Of a stretch of 64,000 nt of DNA, positions 25,432 to 34,377 are shown piece by piece (within the stretch, counting starts at the first letter, position 1; every line of letters starts with the position of its first letter). The DNA comes from Microbacterium oryzae (GTDB taxonomy: Bacteria; Actinomycetota; Actinomycetes; Actinomycetales; Microbacteriaceae). The notes under the pieces were generated by a model, which made no database searches, was not told the DNA's origin, and saw nothing but the letters and a program-made list of their open reading frames with translations. Position numbers and translations under genes: made by a program. The stretch is from NCBI RefSeq assembly GCF_009735645.1, contig NZ_CP032550.1:930001-994000 (forward strand), given 5' to 3'.

Positions 25432-26067
25432 ATGCGCGTCATCAAGCACGAACATGCGACCCTTCGCGTCGAGAAGGACGGCTCCACCCTCGTGGTCGAT
25501 CCGGGCAGCTTCACCTCGGCGCTGCCGGCCATCGACGACCTCGCCGGCATCGTCGTCACGCACGAGCACCCCGACCACTGGGTTCCCGAGCAGATCCGCG
25601 CGCTGCGCGAGCGCCACCCGCGTGCGCCGCTGTTCACGACGCAGGCCGTCGCCGACGCCCTCGACGTCGGTGCGACGGTCGTCGCCCCGGGCGAGGTGGT
25701 CGCGGCCGGCGCGTTCCGCCTGGAGTTCTTCGGCGGGCGGCACAACGAGATCCACTCCTCGATCCCCATCGTGGACAACGTGGGCGTGCTCGTCGACGAT
25801 GCGCTCTACTACCCCGGCGACTCCTACGCCGTGCCCGAGGGACGAGAGGTGGCCGTCCTCGCCGCGCCCGCGAGCGCACCGTGGCTGAAGATCGGCGAGG
25901 CCATGGACTTCGTGCTGGCCGTCCAGCCCCGACAGGCCTTCGGCACCCACGACGGTCTCCTCACCGCGGCGGGCCTCGCCATGCATCGCTCGCGCCTGCG
26001 CTGGGCGACCGAGCAGGGCGGCGGCACATTCCACGATCTCGACGCCGGAGACTCGCTCACGCTCTGA
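25432..26067 (+). CDS. Metallo-beta-lactamase-fold hydrolase (UlaG-like)
   Basis: The 211-residue protein of the Zn-dependent MBL superfamily carries the metal motif H-x-H-x-D-H as THEHPDHW near residue 44. Further ligand candidates are FGGRHNEIH, YPGDSY and FGTHDGLL. It resembles the short UlaG/YtnP-like class acting on phosphoesters, lactones or related small molecules; the substrate is unknown. I use ATG at 25432; a TTG at 25420 is in frame. There is no good Shine-Dalgarno sequence. It is followed 32 nt later by an AroE-like gene on the same strand. Confidence 0.85.
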   Translation: MRVIKHEHATLRVEKDGSTLVVDPGSFTSALPAIDDLAGIVVTHEHPDHWVPEQIRALRERHPRAPLFTTQAVADALDVGATVVAPGEVVAAGAFRLEFFGGRHNEIHSSIPIVDNVGVLVDDALYYPGDSYAVPEGREVAVLAAPASAPWLKIGEAMDFVLAVQPRQAFGTHDGLLTAAGLAMHRSRLRWATEQGGGTFHDLDAGDSLTL

Positions 26068-26099
26068 CGCGCGGGTGCGGCTTCCGGGAGAATGTCGCC

Positions 26100-26912
26100 A
26101 TGCCCATCCTGAACAAGGACATGTCTGTCTGCATCTCGCTCTCCGGGCGCCCGTCGAACATCGGCACGCGCTTCCACAACTTCCTCTACGACGAGCTGGG
26201 CCTGAACTTCGTCTACAAGGCGTTCACGACCGACGACATCGAAGGCGCCATCCGCGGGGTGCGCGCGCTCGGGATCCGCGGCTGCTCGGTGTCCATGCCG
26301 TTCAAGGAATCCGTCATCCCCCTCGTCGACGAGATGGAGGAGTCGGCGGCCGCGATCGCGTCGGTGAACACCATCGTCAACGACGGTGGCCGCCTCTCCG
26401 CGGCCAACACCGACTACGAGGCGGTGGCGGAGCTCCTCAAGCAGCACGAGGTCGACCCGGCCCTGCCGGTTCTCGTCCGGGGCTCCGGCGGGATGGCGAA
26501 GGCCGTCGTCGCCGCGTTCCGCGGGGCGGGGTTCGACGACCTCACGGTCGTCGCGCGCAACGCCGACGCCGGGCGCGCGCTCGCAGAGGCCTACGGATAC
26601 CGGTGGATCGAGAGCGACCCCGCTCCCGGAGCCGCGCTGCTCGTCAACGTCACACCGCTCGGGATGAGCGGCCCCGACGCGGACGCTCTCGCCTTCTCCC
26701 CCGCGCACGTCGCCGCGTCCGAGGTCGTGTTCGACGTCGTCGCCTTCCCCTCCGAGACCCCGCTCGTGCGCGCGGGGCGCACGGCGGGGAAGCGCCTCAT
26801 CACCGGGGCCGAGGTGATCGCCCTGCAGGCCGCCCGCCAGTTCGCGCGCTACACCGGCGTCACGCCGACGGCGGATCAGGTGCGCCGCGCATCGGAGTTC
26901 TCGCGCGGCTGA
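26100..26912 (+). CDS. Shikimate 5-dehydrogenase (AroE-like)
   Basis: The 270-residue NADP-type dehydrogenase has the substrate-binding segment SVSMPFKESVI near residue 64 (catalytic Lys), ASVNTIVNDGG with NTDYEAV near 88-105, the cofactor loop RGSGGMAKAVVAAF near 125, and VNVTPLGMSG. It departs from housekeeping AroE in SVSMPFKE instead of NVTIPFKE and in the R-G-S-G-G-M loop. It may therefore be a paralogue acting on quinate or a related polyol rather than the aromatic-pathway enzyme. The ATG at 26100 gives the correct family start; the frame is open further upstream without signals. Confidence 0.82.
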   Translation: MPILNKDMSVCISLSGRPSNIGTRFHNFLYDELGLNFVYKAFTTDDIEGAIRGVRALGIRGCSVSMPFKESVIPLVDEMEESAAAIASVNTIVNDGGRLSAANTDYEAVAELLKQHEVDPALPVLVRGSGGMAKAVVAAFRGAGFDDLTVVARNADAGRALAEAYGYRWIESDPAPGAALLVNVTPLGMSGPDADALAFSPAHVAASEVVFDVVAFPSETPLVRAGRTAGKRLITGAEVIALQAARQFARYTGVTPTADQVRRASEFSRG

Positions 26913-26937
26913 GCGCATTCGGGAGGCGATGTGCATT

Positions 26938-26971
26938 CGGGAGGAGGAACGACGGGGATTCCCTCCTCCCG
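26938..26971 (+). terminator. Hairpin between the aroE-like gene and putP
   Basis: A 12-bp stem with one bulge (26938-26949 with 26959-26971) follows the aroE-like stop. Its 5' arm includes the second of two direct copies of GCATTCGGGAGG (26915-26926 and 26933-26944). Confidence 0.55.
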
Positions 26972-27075
26972 ACTGCGCTTGTCCTCCCCCATGCTGTCGC
27001 CCGTCGGGAGTACGGTGACGATGAACGCACCGCACTGACCGCCGGCTCGCCCGGCATGACGCACGGAGGACGACG

Positions 27076-28569
27076 ATGTCCGACCAGATCTTTCTCTACA
27101 TCGCCCTCGGCATCTACTTCGCCGGGATGCTGGCCATCGGCTACTTCGCCGCCCGGCGGACGAAGGACCACGAGGACTACATGCTCGGCGGCCGCCGGCT
27201 CCCGCCCTGGGCCGCCGCGCTCAGCGCCGGCGCCTCCGACATGTCGGGGTGGCTCGTCATGGGCCTGCCCGGCGCGATCTACGCGACCGGCCTCATCGAG
27301 GCGTGGATCGCGGTCGGGCTCACCATCGGCGCGTACCTCAACTGGCTCATCGTCGCGCCTCGGCTGCGCGCATACACGCTGGTCAGCAACAACTCCATCA
27401 CCGTGCCGAGCTTCTTCGAGAACCGCCTGAAGGATCGCACCCGCCTGCTGCGCATCGTGTCGGCGCTCATCATCCTCGTGTTCTTCACCCTGTACGTCTC
27501 CTCCGGCATGGTCGCCGGCGGCGTCTTCTTCGAGAGCACCTTCGACGCGGACTACATCCTGGGCATGGTCATCGTCACGGCGGTGACGCTCGCGTACACG
27601 CTCTTCGGCGGCTTCCTCGGAGCGTCGCTGACCGACGTCGCGCAGGGGCTGCTGATGATGACCGCGCTCATCCTCGTCCCGGTCGTGGCCCTCGCGAACG
27701 TCGGCGGGCTGGGCGCCGTGGGCGACTCGATCGCCTCGGTCCAGCCCGACGCGCTGTCGCTGACCGGCGGCGCGGGACTCACCGGCACCACGATGATCGC
27801 GATCATCTCCGCACTGGCGTGGGGGCTCGGGTACTTCGGTCAGCCCCACATCATCGTGCGGTTCATGGCGCTCTCGAGCGTCGAGGGTGCGAAGCCCGCA
27901 CGGCGCATCGGCATGTCCTGGATGATCCTGTCCATGGCCGGCGCCGTCATCTCGGGGCTGATCGGGATCGCGTTCTTCGATCGCGCCGGCATCGCCCTCG
28001 ACAACCCCGAGACCGTCGTCCTGCGGATGTCGCAGATCCTCCTGCACCCGCTCATCGCCGGGTTCGTGCTGGCCGCCGTGCTCGCCGCCATCATGAGCAC
28101 GCTGTCCAGCCAGCTCGTGGTCTGCTCGTCTGCCCTCGTCGAGGATCTGTACCGCGTGGCTCGCCGCACTCCCCCGAGCCAGCGGACCCTCGTGATCCTC
28201 GGTCGCTCGTGCGTGCTGGTGATCGCCGTCATCGCCGCGCTGCTGGCGATCACGCCGAACGACACCATTCTCGGACTCGTCGGGTTCGCCTGGGCCGGCT
28301 TCGGCGCCTCGTTCGGGCCGCTCATCCTCCTCAGCCTGCTGTGGCGCCGGCTGACGACGTGGGGCGCGCTGGCGGGGATGGTCGTGGGCGCGGTGATCGT
28401 CTTCACCTGGGGCAAGCTCGAGACCGGCGTGTACGAGCTGCTCCCCGGGTTCGTCGGATCGCTCATCGTCGCCGTGGTCGTGAGCCTGGCGACCTACCGG
28501 GCGAACGCGGACATCGAGCGCGAATTCACCGACACGGCCGCACTCACCCTGGCACGGCGAGACGCATGA
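27076..28569 (+). CDS. putP: Sodium/proline symporter
   Basis: The 497-residue protein of the sodium:solute symporter family has about 13 hydrophobic segments. It shows the PutP/PanF hallmarks LGGRRLPPWAAALSAGASDMSGWLVMG-type region near residues 40-65 and, near residue 255, WGLGYFGQPHIIVRFMAL. It imports proline with Na+. The ATG follows GGAGGA by 6 nt. A weak -10 (TACGGT) lies at 27011-27016. The stop overlaps the start of a CoA-transferase gene (ATGA). Confidence 0.92.
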   Translation: MSDQIFLYIALGIYFAGMLAIGYFAARRTKDHEDYMLGGRRLPPWAAALSAGASDMSGWLVMGLPGAIYATGLIEAWIAVGLTIGAYLNWLIVAPRLRAYTLVSNNSITVPSFFENRLKDRTRLLRIVSALIILVFFTLYVSSGMVAGGVFFESTFDADYILGMVIVTAVTLAYTLFGGFLGASLTDVAQGLLMMTALILVPVVALANVGGLGAVGDSIASVQPDALSLTGGAGLTGTTMIAIISALAWGLGYFGQPHIIVRFMALSSVEGAKPARRIGMSWMILSMAGAVISGLIGIAFFDRAGIALDNPETVVLRMSQILLHPLIAGFVLAAVLAAIMSTLSSQLVVCSSALVEDLYRVARRTPPSQRTLVILGRSCVLVIAVIAALLAITPNDTILGLVGFAWAGFGASFGPLILLSLLWRRLTTWGALAGMVVGAVIVFTWGKLETGVYELLPGFVGSLIVAVVVSLATYRANADIEREFTDTAALTLARRDA

Positions 28570-29816
28570 GCATCGCCATCCGCCGGTGGTGGCACGCGCC
28601 GCTCGACGTCGAAGGGCTCGCGATCTCCGCCGTGTCGGCGGCGGCGGATGCCGCGGCCGCCGTCGTCCGCGCCCGAGGGTCCTCGACGGCCATCGACACG
28701 TCGTCCGAGCTCATCCGGTCGGCATTCGAGACCGTGGAGCACGCGCGGATCGACGGGCGCGGCTTCTCCCCCTGGGCGGAGCTGTCGGGCTTCATCCGAT
28801 GTGCCGATGGCTCGGTGCGCCTGCACGGCAACTACCCTCACCATGCCGAGGCCATCCGTCGCGCCGTCGGCATCACGAGTCGGCGAGAGCTCGACGAGGT
28901 CGCCGCGCAGATGCCCGCGCAGGAGTTCGAGGACGCGGTGCTCGCCGCCGGCGGCGTCGCGGCGCGCGTGCGCACCGCCGAGGAGTGGCAGGAGCACGAC
29001 CAGGGTCGGCTCATGCGCGACGCGCCGTGGACCGAGGTCGTGCCCACGGGCGAACGGGCTCTGCCCGGTTCCGATGACGCGCCGCTCGCCGGTGTGCGCG
29101 TGCTCGACCTGACCCGCGTGCTCGCGGGCCCCACCTGCACGCAGCTCCTCGCCTGCCTCGGCGCGGATGTCCTGCGCATCGACCCGCCCGGCCGGCCGGA
29201 GATCCTCGAGCAGCACCTGCTGACCGGGATGGGCAAGCGGTCGACCGAGCTCGACCTCGCGGACCACCGGAGCGAGATCGCCGCTCTCCTATCCGACGCC
29301 GACGTCGTCGTGCTCGGCTATCGGCCGGGCTCACTCGATCGCTTCGGGCTCGCCGCGACGACCCTCGCCGCCGAGCATCCCCGGCTCGTCATCGCGTCTC
29401 TCTCCGCGTGGGGCCATGAGGGCCCGTGGGGTCACCGTCCGGGGTTCGACTCGATCGTCCAGGCGGCGACCGGGATCGCCGTGCGCTGCGCCGGCCCCGA
29501 TGGTCGGCCGGGCGCCCTCCCCGTGCAGGCCCTCGACTTCGCGACCGGCTACGTCCTCGCCGCGCGCATCCTCGAACTCCTCGCCGCCGGGCGCGGGGGG
29601 ACCGTCAGCGCGAGCCTGGTCGGCGCCGCCCAGACGCTCCTCGCGCTGCCGTCGCCGCCCGAGGTCGACGACGAGGTGTCGATGGGCACCACCATGGTGA
29701 CGGTCAGCTCGCCGCACGGCACGCTGTTCCTGCCGCCGCCCCCGCTCCTGCTCGCGCGCCGTTCTCTCGAGCGCGACGTCGGCGGGTACGGCGCCGCCGC
29801 ACCCGCCTGGCACTGA
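28566..29816 (+). CDS. CaiB/BaiF family CoA-transferase
   Basis: The 416-residue class III CoA-transferase has the core LAGVRVLDLTRVLAGPTCTQ near residue 178; the catalytic Asp region is near FVKRST-type GMGKRSTELDL, and ASLSAWGHEGPW is near 278. The first 170 residues carry the regulatory-like module that often precedes the core in shorter actinobacterial members. Its substrate is unknown. It is translationally coupled to putP, which may hint at an amino-acid-derived acyl-CoA, but that is only context. Confidence 0.82.
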   Translation: MSIAIRRWWHAPLDVEGLAISAVSAAADAAAAVVRARGSSTAIDTSSELIRSAFETVEHARIDGRGFSPWAELSGFIRCADGSVRLHGNYPHHAEAIRRAVGITSRRELDEVAAQMPAQEFEDAVLAAGGVAARVRTAEEWQEHDQGRLMRDAPWTEVVPTGERALPGSDDAPLAGVRVLDLTRVLAGPTCTQLLACLGADVLRIDPPGRPEILEQHLLTGMGKRSTELDLADHRSEIAALLSDADVVVLGYRPGSLDRFGLAATTLAAEHPRLVIASLSAWGHEGPWGHRPGFDSIVQAATGIAVRCAGPDGRPGALPVQALDFATGYVLAARILELLAAGRGGTVSASLVGAAQTLLALPSPPEVDDEVSMGTTMVTVSSPHGTLFLPPPPLLLARRSLERDVGGYGAAAPAWH

Positions 29817-29833
29817 GCTCTCCGCCCGTCGAC

Positions 29834-32068
29834 TCAGCGCGTCACGCTGCGGAAGGCCCGCAGGCGCAGGCTGTTGCCCACGACGAACACGCTGGAGAAC
29901 GCCATGGCCGCTCCCGCGAGCATGGGGTTGAGCATCCCGAGTGCGGCGACGGGGATCGCCGCCACGTTGTAGGCGAAGGCCCAGAACAGGTTCGTCTTGA
30001 TCGTTCCGAGGGTGCGGCGAGAGAGGCGGATGGCGTCGACGACCCCCCGGAGGTCGCTCCCGACGAGCGTGATGTCGGCCGCCTCGATGGCGACGTCGGC
30101 GCCGGTGCCCATGGCGAGGCCGAGATCGGCCTGCGCGAGTGCGGGAGCGTCGTTCACGCCGTCGCCGACCATCGCGACGACCTTCCCCTCCGCCTGCAGC
30201 CGCGCGACGACGTCCACCTTGTCCTGCGGAAGCACCTCGGCGATGACCTCGTCGATGCCCACCTCCGCCGCCACCCGCCGTCCGACGGCGGCGTTGTCGC
30301 CGGTGAGCAGCAGCGGGGTGAGCCCCATCCGCTTGAGCGCGGCGACGCCCTCGGCGCTCGTGGGCTTGACGGTGTCGGCGACGACGAGCAGTCCCCGCGC
30401 GGCGCCATCCCACCCGACGACGACGACCGTTCGCCCCTCGTCCTCCGCGCGCGCCTTGGCCGCGGCGACGTCGCGGTGCAGGTGCATCGCCCAGTCCGCG
30501 AGAAGCGACTCCCGGCCGACCACCGCGGCATGGCCGTCCGCCATGCCCTGCACGCCGCGCCCTGCCACGTTCGCGAAGTCCTCGGCGACGGGCAGCTGGC
30601 CCACCTCGGCCGCCGCCCCCCGCGCGATGGCCTGCGCGACGGGGTGCTCGGAGGCCTGCTCGAGCGCGCCCGCGACGCGGAGGAGCTCGGCGCGATCGAC
30701 ACCGGGCTCGGGGATGACCTCGACGAGGCTCATGCGGCCGCTCGTTACCGTGCCGGTCTTGTCCAGCACGACGGTGTCCACGCGCCGCGTCGACTCGAGC
30801 ACCTCGGGGCCCTTGATGAGGATGCCGAGCTGCGCGCCGCGGCCGGTGCCCACGAGGAGCGCCGTCGGCGTCGCGAGACCGAGGGCGCACGGGCAGGCGA
30901 TGACGAGCACGGCGACCGCGGCGGTGAACGCCGCGCTCGCGGGGAAACCCGCACCGAGCCAGGCGCCGAGTGTGACGACCGCGATGGCGATGACGATCGG
31001 GACGAAGATGCCGGAGATCCGGTCCGCGAGGCGCTGCACCTCCGCCTTGCCGGACTGCGCGTCCTCGACGAGCTTCGCCATCTGCGCGAGCTGCGTGTCG
31101 GCGCCGATGCGGCTCGCGCGCACGACGAGCCGGCCGCCGGCATTCACGGTGGCGCCGGTCACGGCGTCGCCTTCGCGCACCTCGACGGGCACGGACTCGC
31201 CGGTGAGCATGGACGCGTCCACCGCGGAGGTGCCGGAGACGACCACGCCATCGATGGCGATCTTCTCCCCCGGGCGCACCACGAACTCGTCGCCGACCCG
31301 CAGGTCGCCGGTGGGGATGCGCGTCTCGACCCCCTCACGCAGCACCGCGACGTCCTTCGCGCCGAGCTCCAGGAGCGCGCGCAGCGCATCGCCGGCCTGG
31401 CGCTTCGAGCGCTTCTCGAAATAGCGGCCGGCGAGGATGAACGTGGTGACGCCCGCCCCCACCTCCAGGTAGATGCTGCCCGCGCCATCCGTCGGCGCGA
31501 TCGTGAGCGCGAAGGCGTGCGTCATGCCCGGCTCGCCCGCGGTGCCGAGGAACAGCGCGTAGAGCGACCACAGCAGGGCGACGGACGTGCCCATCGAGAT
31601 GAGCGTGTCCATTGTGGCGCTGCCGTGGCGCAGGTTGATCCAGGCCGCGCGGTGGAACGGCCACGCCGCCCAGATGATCACGGGGGCGGCGAGCGCGAGC
31701 GAGGCCCACTGCCAGGAGTCGAACTGCAGCGCGGGGATCATCGACATCGCGATCACCGGGACCGTGAGCACGATCGCGCCGATCAGCCGCTGTCGCAGCG
31801 AGGTCAGCTCGGGGTCGCCGTCGCCGCGAGCGGGCTCCTCGGCGGGCCGCGGCAGGATGGCCGTGTAGCCGGTCTTCTCGACCTCGGCGATGAGCAGGGC
31901 GGGGTCGTACCCCTCGGGAACCGTGACGCGCGCCTTCTCCGTGGCGTAGTTCACGCTCGCCGTGACGCCGTCGAGCTTGTTGAGCTTCCGCTCGATGCGG
32001 TTCGCGCACGAGGCGCAGGTCATCCCGCCGATCTCGAGCTCGACGGCGGGTGCGGATGGCGCGCTCAT
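29834..32068 (-). CDS. copA: Copper-translocating P1B-type ATPase
   Basis: The 744-residue Cu(I) exporter has an N-terminal heavy-metal domain [14 protein letters not shown] near residue 15, eight predicted transmembrane segments, LTGESVPV, the metal-binding [10 protein letters not shown] in helix 6, phosphorylation site DKTGTVTSG, the nucleotide-domain SEHPVAQAI and hinge [13 protein letters not shown] marks Cu+/Ag+ specificity. The ATG at 32068 overlaps the stop of the His-rich anchored protein. It is the last gene of the copZ operon behind a CsoR site. Confidence 0.96.
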   Translation of the reverse strand: MSAPSAPAVELEIGGMTCASCANRIERKLNKLDGVTASVNYATEKARVTVPEGYDPALLIAEVEKTGYTAILPRPAEEPARGDGDPELTSLRQRLIGAIVLTVPVIAMSMIPALQFDSWQWASLALAAPVIIWAAWPFHRAAWINLRHGSATMDTLISMGTSVALLWSLYALFLGTAGEPGMTHAFALTIAPTDGAGSIYLEVGAGVTTFILAGRYFEKRSKRQAGDALRALLELGAKDVAVLREGVETRIPTGDLRVGDEFVVRPGEKIAIDGVVVSGTSAVDASMLTGESVPVEVREGDAVTGATVNAGGRLVVRASRIGADTQLAQMAKLVEDAQSGKAEVQRLADRISGIFVPIVIAIAVVTLGAWLGAGFPASAAFTAAVAVLVIACPCALGLATPTALLVGTGRGAQLGILIKGPEVLESTRRVDTVVLDKTGTVTSGRMSLVEVIPEPGVDRAELLRVAGALEQASEHPVAQAIARGAAAEVGQLPVAEDFANVAGRGVQGMADGHAAVVGRESLLADWAMHLHRDVAAAKARAEDEGRTVVVVGWDGAARGLLVVADTVKPTSAEGVAALKRMGLTPLLLTGDNAAVGRRVAAEVGIDEVIAEVLPQDKVDVVARLQAEGKVVAMVGDGVNDAPALAQADLGLAMGTGADVAIEAADITLVGSDLRGVVDAIRLSRRTLGTIKTNLFWAFAYNVAAIPVAALGMLNPMLAGAAMAFSSVFVVGNSLRLRAFRSVTR

Positions 32069-32982
32069 TCGTGCTCCCCTCGGGCCGTCGCGTCGAGCGC
32101 GAACGCGGCGGCGTGGACCTCGCCGTCGACCTGGAAGTCGAGGTACAGCAGGTAGCGGCCCGCGGTGGGCGCGGTGGCGGCGAAGCGGATGGCCGGACCG
32201 CCGGTCTCGCCGGCCGCCGGCTCCGCGCCCTCGGGGTGCACGTGGAGATACGCGAGGTCGCCCTCGCGCAGCGCCACGAGATGGCCGAAGGCGCCGAGGT
32301 AGGGCTCGAGCGTCGTGACGGGCGCGCCGTTCCGGCTCACCTCGAGGGTGAGGTCCGCGGCGGCGCCGGCGACCAGCTCTCCCTCGAGACGCACGATGCA
32401 GCCATCCGTCTCGGCCGTCGTGCGCACCTCGGTGACGGCCGGAGTGACATCGCCGGCGACCTGGACCGTGCGCGAGAGCGTGATGCCCTCGGCACCGCGC
32501 GCAGCGAAGTCGGCGTACACGCGGTACGTGCCGGCCGCCTCCCACGTCCACGGCAGGGACCACGTGCCGCTGGCGGTGTCCAACTCCGGGTGCACGTGCC
32601 GGAACTGCGCGCCGTCCGCGCGGACGACGATGAGGTGCAGCTCCTTTCCGTGCTCCGTCGCGTAGTCGGTGAGCGGATGGCCGCTCTCGTCGAGGATGCG
32701 GAAGCGCAGCTCCCCCGCCTCGCCGATCGCGCCCGGCGCCTCGACCGGTGCCAGGGCGTAGCCGCCGACGCTCAGCGCCAGCCCTGCCGGCGTGCTGTGC
32801 GCCTCGCCGTGCGCCCCGCTCGACACGTCGACGTGCGTCTCGCCGTGCTCGCTCATCTCAGCTCCCTCGTTCCATGCCGATACCGCCTTCTCGGGGACGG
32901 CGACTGCGCCGAGCCCGAAGGCCGCGGCGAACGCGGCCACGAGGCCTGCCCCGTAGAGGCTCAGGCGCGTCGCCGTGTTCAT
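32065..32982 (-). CDS. Membrane-anchored extracytoplasmic His-rich protein of the copper operon
   Basis: The 305-residue protein has one N-terminal transmembrane helix (about residues 7-29) and an exported remainder. A His/Met cluster follows the helix ([20 protein letters not shown] around 43-62). Two similar beta-sandwich-like segments each end in a His pair: QFRHVHPEL near 130 and AYLHVHPEG near 252. It sits between copZ and copA, with 1-nt and 4-nt overlaps. I infer a periplasmic-side (cell-surface) Cu chaperone or sink, but no enzymatic motif is seen. Confidence 0.75.
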   Translation of the reverse strand: MNTATRLSLYGAGLVAAFAAAFGLGAVAVPEKAVSAWNEGAEMSEHGETHVDVSSGAHGEAHSTPAGLALSVGGYALAPVEAPGAIGEAGELRFRILDESGHPLTDYATEHGKELHLIVVRADGAQFRHVHPELDTASGTWSLPWTWEAAGTYRVYADFAARGAEGITLSRTVQVAGDVTPAVTEVRTTAETDGCIVRLEGELVAGAAADLTLEVSRNGAPVTTLEPYLGAFGHLVALREGDLAYLHVHPEGAEPAAGETGGPAIRFAATAPTAGRYLLYLDFQVDGEVHAAAFALDATARGEHE

Positions 32983-33191
32983 CAGACGCGGACCGCGCTG
33001 TAGCCAGCCTCGGTGACCGCGGCCAGCACCTTCGCGTCGTCGAGCTCGTCGGAGGCGGTGACGACGAGCCGCCCCGTCTCCGCACTCACCTGGATGTCCT
33101 CGACACCCGCGATCTCGCCGACCTCCTCGCGCACCGACATCTCGCAGTGCCCGCAGGTCATTCCGGTCACCCGGTACTCGTTCGTGCTCAT
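32982..33191 (-). CDS. copZ: Copper chaperone CopZ (heavy-metal-associated domain)
   Basis: The 69-residue single HMA domain has the Cu(I)-binding motif GMTCGHCEMSVREEV (C-x-x-C) near residue 10. It would deliver copper to CopA or the CsoR regulator. The ATG at 33191 follows AGGAGA by 6 nt and is the first gene after the CsoR-type operator. Confidence 0.95.
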   Translation of the reverse strand: MSTNEYRVTGMTCGHCEMSVREEVGEIAGVEDIQVSAETGRLVVTASDELDDAKVLAAVTEAGYSAVRV

Positions 33192-33240
33192 GGCGTCTCC
33201 TCTCGTCGCGCCCGCATCGGGCGTCGCTGGCAGGGGCAAC

Positions 33241-33268
33241 GCTATACCCCCCGGGGGTATTCCCTCAA
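33241..33268 (-). promoter_or_regulatory. CsoR-type copper operator within the copZ promoter
   Basis: The pseudo-palindrome ATACCCCC-C-GGGGGTAT (33244-33260) matches the CsoR consensus. It lies between a -35 TTGAGG (33268-33263) and a -10 TATAGC (33246-33241) on the minus strand, spacer 16. Apo-CsoR binding would block the promoter and Cu(I) would release it. Confidence 0.85.
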
Positions 33269-33272
33269 GCGG

Positions 33273-34355
33273 TCACGAGGGCAGAGAGGCGACGGAACTC
33301 CGGCGGATGAGACGAGCGGAGAGGTGGACGAGGGACGCCGACACCGGTCGTCCCCGCATCAGCGCGAGCAGCTCCTGTGCACTCCGCTCGCCGAGCTCCT
33401 CGACCGGCTGGCTGAGGACGGTGAGCGGGGGGTCGAGGTACTGCACCCACGGCGCGTCGTCGAAACCCACCAGCGACAGGTCCCGAGGGCTCTGCAGCGA
33501 CTGCTCGCGAAGCACCTGCAGGACGCCGAGCGCGGCGTCGGTCTCGGTGACGACCACCGCCGTCGGCGGCCGCTCGGCCGACAGCGCCTCGCGCGTGAAG
33601 CGCGCGACGCCGTCCACGGTCTGGTCGCCGGTCATCACCAGCCGAGGATCAGCCGGAAGACCCGCGTCGGCGAGAGCACGGAGGTAGCCGATGAGGCGCT
33701 CGCGCGTCGTGGAGAGGTCGGCCTGCGCGGCCGTCTGCAGACCGGCGACGGTGTCCGCCGGCACCTCGGAGCGGGGGCCCCACGCCAGCGCGATCCGCCG
33801 GTGCCCGGCGGACAGCAGCTCCTGGGTGGCTGCGAAAGCCGCCTCGCGGTTGTCGAGCACCACGGCGGGCCCGGGCAGGCGCGACAGCGTGCGGTCGAGC
33901 TGCACGACGGGGACGCCTCGCGAGATCGCGGCCTCGAGGTGATCGGCATCGGCATCGGCGCCGCCGGTGGGCGAGACGACGATGCCGTCGACCTGCTTCG
34001 CCAGCATCAGGCGGACGGCGGCCTGCTCGCGCTCGACGTCCTCATCGGTGTTCACCACGATGGTGTCGAACCCCTCCGCCGCGCACACCTCTGTGATGCC
34101 GCGCAGCACGCCCGCGAAGAACGGATTGGCGATGTCCGCGAGCACGACCCCGATGGTCCGCGTCTCGCCCGTGCTCATGCTGCGCGCGAGCTCGTTGGTC
34201 TCGTACCCGAGCTCACGGGCCGCCGCCAGCACGCGATCCCGCGTGCTCTCGCTGACCGAGCCGTACCCGCCCAGAGCGCGCGCGGCTGAGGAACGGCCGA
34301 CGCCGGCGAGCCGCGCGACCTCGGTGATCGTCGGTCGAGGTCCCGGAGTCGTCAC
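33273..34355 (-). CDS. LacI-family transcriptional regulator
   Basis: The 360-residue regulator has an N-terminal helix-turn-helix ITEVARLAGVGRSSAARAL (residues about 8-26) and hinge-helix region, followed by a periplasmic-binding-protein fold starting near TIGVVLADIANPFFAGVL at 64. The last gene of the SIS-kinase-transporter-amidohydrolase operon ends 22 nt before its start, so it may be co-transcribed. A TAGGCT -10 placed 7 nt before the GTG would also allow its own leaderless transcript. It is the natural candidate to bind the 31-bp palindrome upstream of the operon. Confidence 0.9.
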   Translation of the reverse strand: MTTPGPRPTITEVARLAGVGRSSAARALGGYGSVSESTRDRVLAAARELGYETNELARSMSTGETRTIGVVLADIANPFFAGVLRGITEVCAAEGFDTIVVNTDEDVEREQAAVRLMLAKQVDGIVVSPTGGADADADHLEAAISRGVPVVQLDRTLSRLPGPAVVLDNREAAFAATQELLSAGHRRIALAWGPRSEVPADTVAGLQTAAQADLSTTRERLIGYLRALADAGLPADPRLVMTGDQTVDGVARFTREALSAERPPTAVVVTETDAALGVLQVLREQSLQSPRDLSLVGFDDAPWVQYLDPPLTVLSQPVEELGERSAQELLALMRGRPVSASLVHLSARLIRRSSVASLPS

Positions 34356-34362
34356 GGTGTCC

Positions 34363-34368
34363 AGCCTA
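34363..34368 (-). promoter_or_regulatory. Leaderless-type -10 (TAGGCT) of the lacI-type gene
   Basis: On the minus strand TAGGCT is followed by a 7-nt gap (GGACACC) and the GTG at 34355. It would provide regulator independently of the operon promoter. Confidence 0.4.
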
Positions 34369-34377
34369 ATGACGCCG

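Noticed and set aside
26915..26944. CRISPR-like or tandem repeat (two copies of GCATTCGGGAGG)
   Set aside because: Only two copies 18 bp apart, the second being part of a terminator hairpin; no array.
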